A stretch of DNA of 64,000 nucleotides from Muricoccus nepalensis (GTDB lineage: Bacteria; Pseudomonadota; Alphaproteobacteria; Acetobacterales; Acetobacteraceae). Positions 60,004 to 64,000 of the stretch are shown here, in pieces. Made by a program: the position numbers and the translations under genes. How positions within the stretch are numbered: position 1 is the first letter of the stretch; each line of letters starts with the position of its first letter. The stretch lies in assembly GCF_006438825.1 (NCBI RefSeq), contig NZ_RCZP01000030.1, positions 1 through 64,000 on the forward strand. Reading direction: 5' to 3'. The notes under the pieces are model-generated. The model ran no database searches. It was given only the letters and a program-made list of their open reading frames with translations, and was not told where the DNA came from.

Positions 60004-61482
60004 TCAGCCGGCCGACCCACCCGCCGGGCGGGGCCGATCCGGCTCCGCTAGGCTGGGCAGAAGGGTCATCAGGCCGGCGTACAGGGCGCGGAGCCCCATT
60101 GCCTCGCCCCCCTCCGGCCGTCCGGGCCTCGCAGAATCGTTCCAGGCGTAAACGTCGAGATGAGCCCAACGTATGTCCGACGGAACGAAGCGGCGAAGAA
60201 AAAGTGCGGCAACGATGGCCCCGGCCATTGGCCGACTGCCAACATTCGAAAGATCAGCGGACGAACTCTCCAGCCACGCGGCGTAACCATCGTGTAGCGG
60301 CAAGCGCCAGAATCGGTCGTTGCATGACTCGCCCGCCGCGGATAGGGCGGTCGCGACCGCTTCGCTATTCGTGAACAAAGCGGGCAGATCGGGGCCGAGG
60401 GCGACCCGGGCCGCGCCCGTCAGGGTGGCCGCGTCGATCATCAGGGCCGGGCGGGCCTCGCCGGCGAAGGCGAGGAGGTCGGCCAGGACGAGGCGACCCT
60501 CGGCGTCGGTGTTGCCGACCTCCACCGTCAGCCCCGCGCGGGTGCGCAGCACGTCGAGCGGGCGCATGGCCGTGGCGGAGACGGCGTTCTCGACCGCGCC
60601 GATGGCGACCAGAAGCCGGACCGGGGCGCGCCGGCGCATCAGCGCCTCCGCCAGGCCGAGCAGGATCGCGGCCCCGCCCATGTCCTTCTTCATGCGCTTC
60701 ATGCCGTCGGCGCCCTTGAGGTCGAGGCCGCCCGTGTCGAAGCAGACGCCCTTGCCGAGCAGCGCGACCAGCGGGGCGTCGGGAGCTCCCTCCCAGCGGA
60801 GGACGGCGACGCGCGGCGCCCGGTGGCTGCCGCCGCCGACGGCCGCGACGGCGGGGAAGCCCCGGGCGAGGTCGTCGCCCGCGATCTCCTCGAAATCGGC
60901 GCCGCAGCGCTCGGCCACCCGCCGCGCGGCGTCGGAGAGCTCGGCGGGGCCGAGATCGGCGGCGGGGAGGTTGATGAGCTCGCGGGCGCGGAGGATCGCC
61001 TCGGCCAGGACGCGCGCCTCCCCGGCACCCTCCGGCGGGACGAGGCGGGCGGGGGCGCGCGGCGGCGCCTTGTGGCGGGTGAAGCGGTAGGCGCCGAGCA
61101 TCCAGCCGAGCAGGGCGGCCGCGGGATCGCAGCCCGTGCCGAGGGTCCAGGACGTTCCCTCCGGCAGGCCGAAGGGAAGGGCGCCGTAGGCCCAGGGCGA
61201 GTTGCCGTCGCGGCCCAGGCCGAGCACGGCCGCGGCCACGCCCTGGTCGCCCGGCAGGAGGGCGATGCGGCCCGCCTCGGCCGCGAAGCCGGTCTCCCGC
61301 AGGAAGGCGGCGGCCGCGGGGTCGAGGCGCTCCAGCAGCGCCGGCAATCCCCCCGGCGCGACGGCGTGCACCAACCGAGCGGCGGTGCCGGCGGGCGCGA
61401 GGGACCCGTTCAGGTCCGGATCGAAGGGATTTGCAACCTGGGATTGTATATCATCACCTTTCCTCGTCACAAACGAGGCCAA
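60004..61482 (-). CDS. pepB: leucyl aminopeptidase (M17 family)
   Basis: A 492-residue zinc/manganese aminopeptidase. VALLGKGVCFDTGGLDLKGA, KRMKKDMGGAA and the signature NTDAEGRLVLADLL give the two-metal site and catalytic Lys/Arg. It releases N-terminal residues from peptides in the cytoplasm, as a hexamer. The start is uncertain: TTG 61482 is the longest option, but a promoter-like pair (61472-61445) and a dyad overlap these first codons, so the true start may lie further in. The segment 60130-60385, near the C-terminus, is markedly poorer in GC than the rest of the gene. Confidence 0.9.
   Translation of the reverse strand: MASFVTRKGDDIQSQVANPFDPDLNGSLAPAGTAARLVHAVAPGGLPALLERLDPAAAAFLRETGFAAEAGRIALLPGDQGVAAAVLGLGRDGNSPWAYGALPFGLPEGTSWTLGTGCDPAAALLGWMLGAYRFTRHKAPPRAPARLVPPEGAGEARVLAEAILRARELINLPAADLGPAELSDAARRVAERCGADFEEIAGDDLARGFPAVAAVGGGSHRAPRVAVLRWEGAPDAPLVALLGKGVCFDTGGLDLKGADGMKRMKKDMGGAAILLGLAEALMRRRAPVRLLVAIGAVENAVSATAMRPLDVLRTRAGLTVEVGNTDAEGRLVLADLLAFAGEARPALMIDAATLTGAARVALGPDLPALFTNSEAVATALSAAGESCNDRFWRLPLHDGYAAWLESSSADLSNVGSRPMAGAIVAALFLRRFVPSDIRWAHLDVYAWNDSARPGRPEGGEAMGLRALYAGLMTLLPSLAEPDRPRPAGGSAG
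61462..61478. promoter_or_regulatory. inverted repeat near the pepB start
   Basis: CCTCGT (61462-61467) and ACGAGG (61473-61478) are perfect inverted half-sites with a 5-base spacer. On the minus strand, TTGTGA (61472-61467), 16 bases and TATACA (61450-61445) resemble a sigma-70 promoter that overlaps the dyad. A repressor could bind here; the region also lies upstream of the divergent glycosyltransferase gene. Confidence 0.35.
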
Positions 61483-61574
61483 GTCCTTGATATGCTATGC
61501 ACCAAGCCTCGCGCCGCGCCAAGCCGTCCCGTGGCGGCTTTCACCATCGTGCCGCCGGTGATACGGCCGGGCGC

Positions 61575-62672
61575 ATGCGAATCCTGCTCTGGTACTGGGG
61601 ACGCCGCGGGGGCGGCGCCCAGTTCACTCTCTGCCTGGCGCGCGGGCTGGCGGGATGCCCGGGCACGGAGCTCTCCCTGTCGCTGGCGGATCGCAACGCC
61701 CTGCTGCCGGAGGCGCACGGCCTCGGCGTGCCGGTGGACGCCGTGCCGACCTTCCGCGGGCCGGTCGGGGCGGCCCTCGGCCTGGCGCGCCTGCCGGCTC
61801 TCCGGCGGCGGCTGGTGCGGCAGGCCGTCGCGATGCGGGCGGAGGCGGTCGTCTCGGCGATGAACCATGTCTGGACGCCCTTCGTGGCGGGCGCCCTGCC
61901 GGCGGCCGGCATCCCCTTCGTCAGCATCGTGCACGACGCCCTGCCGCATCCCGGCGACCCCGCCCTCGGCTGGGACTGGCGGCTGCGGCAGGAGCTGGAC
62001 GCCGCGGCGGGTGCCGTCGCCTTCTCCGACAGCGTGGCGCGCGCGGTGGCCGCGCGCCGGCCGGGAATGCCCATCCTGCGGCTGCCGCTCGGCGCGCACC
62101 TGCCGGCGGAGGGGAACGAGCCGGCCCCGGCGGCGACCGACTTCCTCTTCTTCGGCCGGGTGCGGGCCTACAAGGGCCTGGACCTTCTCCGGGACGCCTT
62201 CGCCGCGCTGCGCGAGCGCCATCCCGGCGCGACGCTGCGGGTGGTGGGGGAGGGCGACGTGGAGGGCTGCGCCCCGGGCCTGGCGGCGCTGCCGGGTGTC
62301 ACGGTCGAGCCGCGCTGGGTGCCCGACGGGGAGATGCCCGCCCTTCTCTCCGCCGCCCGCGCGGTGGTGCTGCCCTATCGCGAGGCCAGCCAGTCCGGCG
62401 TGCTGCCGCTCGCGCTGGCGCTCGGCGTGCCGGTGGTGGCGACGCCGGTGGGCGGGCTTTCCGCGCAGTTCGAGCACGGGGTGAGCGGGCTGGTCGCGCG
62501 CGAGGCCTCCGCCCCCGCCCTGGCCGAGGCCATGGCCGCGACGCTCGACCCCGCGCGGCGCCGCGCGCTCTCGGCCGGGGCCCGCGAGGCGGGGGCGCGG
62601 CTGACGGACTGGGACGCCCAGGCCGCAACGCTGGTGGCCTGGCTGCGCCGCCTTCCGAGGGAGGCCGCATGA
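61575..62672 (+). CDS. glycosyltransferase family 4
   Basis: A 365-residue GT-B enzyme. MRILLWYWGRRGGGAQFTLC starts the first domain; FFGRVRAYKGLDLLRDAF and YREASQSGVLPLALALGVPV make up the donor-binding domain. ATG 61575 gives the expected start. No signal or membrane segment. It begins a plus-strand glycan cluster that continues into another glycosyltransferase and gmd. Sugar and acceptor unknown; GDP-sugars such as mannose, fucose or rhamnose are plausible given gmd. Confidence 0.87.
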   Translation: MRILLWYWGRRGGGAQFTLCLARGLAGCPGTELSLSLADRNALLPEAHGLGVPVDAVPTFRGPVGAALGLARLPALRRRLVRQAVAMRAEAVVSAMNHVWTPFVAGALPAAGIPFVSIVHDALPHPGDPALGWDWRLRQELDAAAGAVAFSDSVARAVAARRPGMPILRLPLGAHLPAEGNEPAPAATDFLFFGRVRAYKGLDLLRDAFAALRERHPGATLRVVGEGDVEGCAPGLAALPGVTVEPRWVPDGEMPALLSAARAVVLPYREASQSGVLPLALALGVPVVATPVGGLSAQFEHGVSGLVAREASAPALAEAMAATLDPARRRALSAGAREAGARLTDWDAQAATLVAWLRRLPREAA

Positions 62673-63856
62673 GCCCGCTTCGCTTCGTCTGGTCCCGCCT
62701 GCCGCGGAGCGCGCGGCGGGAGGCGCTCTTCTCCATCACGGCCGCCCTCGCGCCCCGCATCGCGCGCCCGGCGCCCCCGGCGGCCCTGCCGCTCACCGTC
62801 GCCGGTTACTTCAGCGCAACGACGGGGCTCGGCGCCGCGGCCCGCCGCCTCGTGGCGGGGCTGCGCGACCAGGGCTTCGCGGTGGGGGAGGCGGACCTGA
62901 CGGGGCCGCTGCGGCAGGGCCCCGCGGGGCCCCCGCCCACGGTGGCGCCTGGGCCGGGAACCCTCCTGGTGCACGTGAACGGGCCGATGCTGCCCTGGGC
63001 GCTGCTCTCGCTCGGCCGGAAGGCGGTCGCGGGGAAGCGGGTGGTCGGGGTCTGGAACTGGGAACTGCCCGTGCTGCCGCGGGACTGGGACCGGGGCTTC
63101 GCGGCCTGCCACGCGATCTGGGCCGGCACGGAGTTCGTGGCGGCCGCCTGCCGGCGCCCGGGCGGGCCGCCGGTGGCGGTGGTTTCCTATCCCTTGCCGC
63201 GCCCCGCCCCCTCCGGGCTGGGCCGGCGGGCTTTCGGCCTGCCGGAGGACGCCTTCGTGACGCTGTCGGTCTTCGACGCCACCTCCTCCCTCGCCCGCAA
63301 GAACCCGCTCGGCGCCATCGAGGCGCATGCCCGGGCCTTCGGCGACCGTTTGGATCACGTTTTGGTGATCAAGACGCATGGCACGGCCCAGGCCGGGCCG
63401 GGCTGGGCGCGGGTGGCCGCGGCCGCGGCGGCGCGCCCGAACGTCCGCGTGATCGACGCCGCCCTGCCGCGGGGCGACCTCTGGGCCCTGATGGCGACGA
63501 GCGACGCGCTGCTCTCGCTGCACCGCTCCGAGGGATTCGGCTTCGCGATCGCCGAGATGATGGAGCTCGGCCGCCCGGTCGTCGCCACGGGATGGTCGGG
63601 CAACACCGATTTCATGCGGGGTCCGGGCTGCCACCCCGTGGGGTGGCGCCTCGTTCCCGCCCGCGACCCGCAGGAGATCTACGACATGCCCGGGACCTGC
63701 TGGGCCGAGCCGGACCTCGGCGAGGCCGCCGCCGCGCTCCGCCGCATCGCCGCCGACCCCCTCCTGCGGCGCCCGCCCCCCGTCCGGCTGGAGCCGCCCG
63801 ACTACCGGGCGGCGCTGGGGCTGGACGGCCCGCCCGCGCGGGAAGGGCGGCCCTGA
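62669..63856 (+). CDS. glycosyltransferase (GT4-like)
   Basis: A 395-residue protein, start overlapping the previous stop (ATGA). LPLTVAGYFSATTGLGAAAR and GVWNWELPVLPRDWDRGF resemble glycosyltransferases of capsular or exopolysaccharide loci. The C-terminal half has LSLHRSEGFGFAIAEMMELG and PVVATGWSGNTDFM, the donor-site EGFG motif. Co-transcribed with the gene before it; gmd follows 76 bases later. Confidence 0.83.
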   Translation: MSPLRFVWSRLPRSARREALFSITAALAPRIARPAPPAALPLTVAGYFSATTGLGAAARRLVAGLRDQGFAVGEADLTGPLRQGPAGPPPTVAPGPGTLLVHVNGPMLPWALLSLGRKAVAGKRVVGVWNWELPVLPRDWDRGFAACHAIWAGTEFVAAACRRPGGPPVAVVSYPLPRPAPSGLGRRAFGLPEDAFVTLSVFDATSSLARKNPLGAIEAHARAFGDRLDHVLVIKTHGTAQAGPGWARVAAAAAARPNVRVIDAALPRGDLWALMATSDALLSLHRSEGFGFAIAEMMELGRPVVATGWSGNTDFMRGPGCHPVGWRLVPARDPQEIYDMPGTCWAEPDLGEAAAALRRIAADPLLRRPPPVRLEPPDYRAALGLDGPPAREGRP

Positions 63857-63932
63857 GGCCACGCGCGGTCTAGCAACCGCCGGGCGGGGCCGCTAAAGGC
63901 ACCCGGCTTGATCACCAGCGAAACTGGACAAC

Positions 63933-64000
63933 ATGCCGCGCGCGCTCATCACCGGTGTGACCGGACAAGACGGGGCCTACCTGTCGCAGCTTCTTCTCGA
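63933..64000 (+). CDS. gmd: GDP-mannose 4,6-dehydratase, 5' end only
   Basis: The first 22 codons read MPRALITGVTGQDGAYLSQL and then LL before the window ends. ALITGVTGQDGAYL is the N-terminal NAD(P)-binding loop that is nearly invariant in Gmd. The enzyme makes GDP-4-keto-6-deoxy-mannose, precursor of GDP-fucose, GDP-rhamnose and GDP-perosamine. It supports the view that the two glycosyltransferases upstream belong to a deoxyhexose-containing glycan locus. Confidence 0.88.
   Translation, partial: MPRALITGVTGQDGAYLSQLLL

Overview
This is a very GC-rich chromosomal stretch of a Gram-negative alphaproteobacterium. Several genes point that way: the AapJQMP amino-acid transporter, a membrane-anchored CycM-type cytochrome c, a DUF1674/SdhAF4 protein, the YejABEF transporter, KdsB (LPS Kdo pathway), and dense ATGA/GTGA/TTGA gene overlaps. 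The profile fits Acetobacteraceae (Roseomonas-like), but that placement is inference from gene content, not a search. No rRNA, CRISPR array, prophage or plasmid origin was seen. The only mobile DNA is an IS630-type transposase tail at the left edge.

Layout. 1-278: transposase 3' end. 398-6974: an unknown protein, an EamA permease, rsmB, a glycosyltransferase, the tiny SdhAF4 homologue, htpX, a haloacid dehalogenase and a secreted protein. 7192-14753: a YeeE-type thiosulfate importer, opgH followed by a LysR gene on the minus strand, and divergently a hybrid bacteriophytochrome kinase that overlaps its heme oxygenase gene. 14815-17649: an FKBP isomerase and two luciferase-like flavin monooxygenases. 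18165-23467: glycogen operon glgC-glgA-glgP. 23625-34269: a peptide-type ABC transporter (two ATPases, two permeases) with three related binding proteins, followed by an AbgB-like M20 hydrolase. 34358-37718: a DUF4189 protein, a bifunctional penicillin-binding protein and a degenerate histidine-kinase-like protein. 37723-43226: an ornithine-cyclodeaminase-family gene divergent from aapJ-aapQ-aapM-aapP. 43343-47551: kup, a small unknown protein, tRNA-Ala(GGC) and a 3-oxoacid CoA-transferase pair. 47565-53467: a secreted protein, uppP, an orphan TRAP binding protein, kdsB-pheA, cycM and hisN. 53511-59516: yejA-yejB-yejE-yejF plus an overlapping small membrane protein. 59539-64000: a MarR regulator, a leucyl aminopeptidase, and the start of a glycan locus (two glycosyltransferases, then the first codons of gmd).

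How the genes work together. Nutrient uptake dominates: three complete or near-complete ABC importers for peptides and amino acids, an orphan TRAP receptor, thiosulfate and potassium importers, plus cytoplasmic enzymes (M20 hydrolase, cyclodeaminase, CoA-transferase, aminopeptidase) that could process what is imported. Envelope functions (OpgH, PBP1A, UppP, KdsB, glycosyltransferases, Gmd) form a second theme.

Most notable signals not explained by coding. (1) A hairpin that would bury the ribosome binding site of the third peptide-binding-protein gene (31012-31041). (2) A well-spaced sigma-54-type promoter before the first one (25327-25341). (3) Two adjacent dyads before the thiosulfate importer (7096-7144). 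(4) A small protein that keeps a histidine-kinase H-box but seems to have lost ATP binding (37149-37718). (5) A cyclodeaminase gene whose family-like N-terminus extends upstream of any standard start codon. No wholly new system could be demonstrated from sequence alone.
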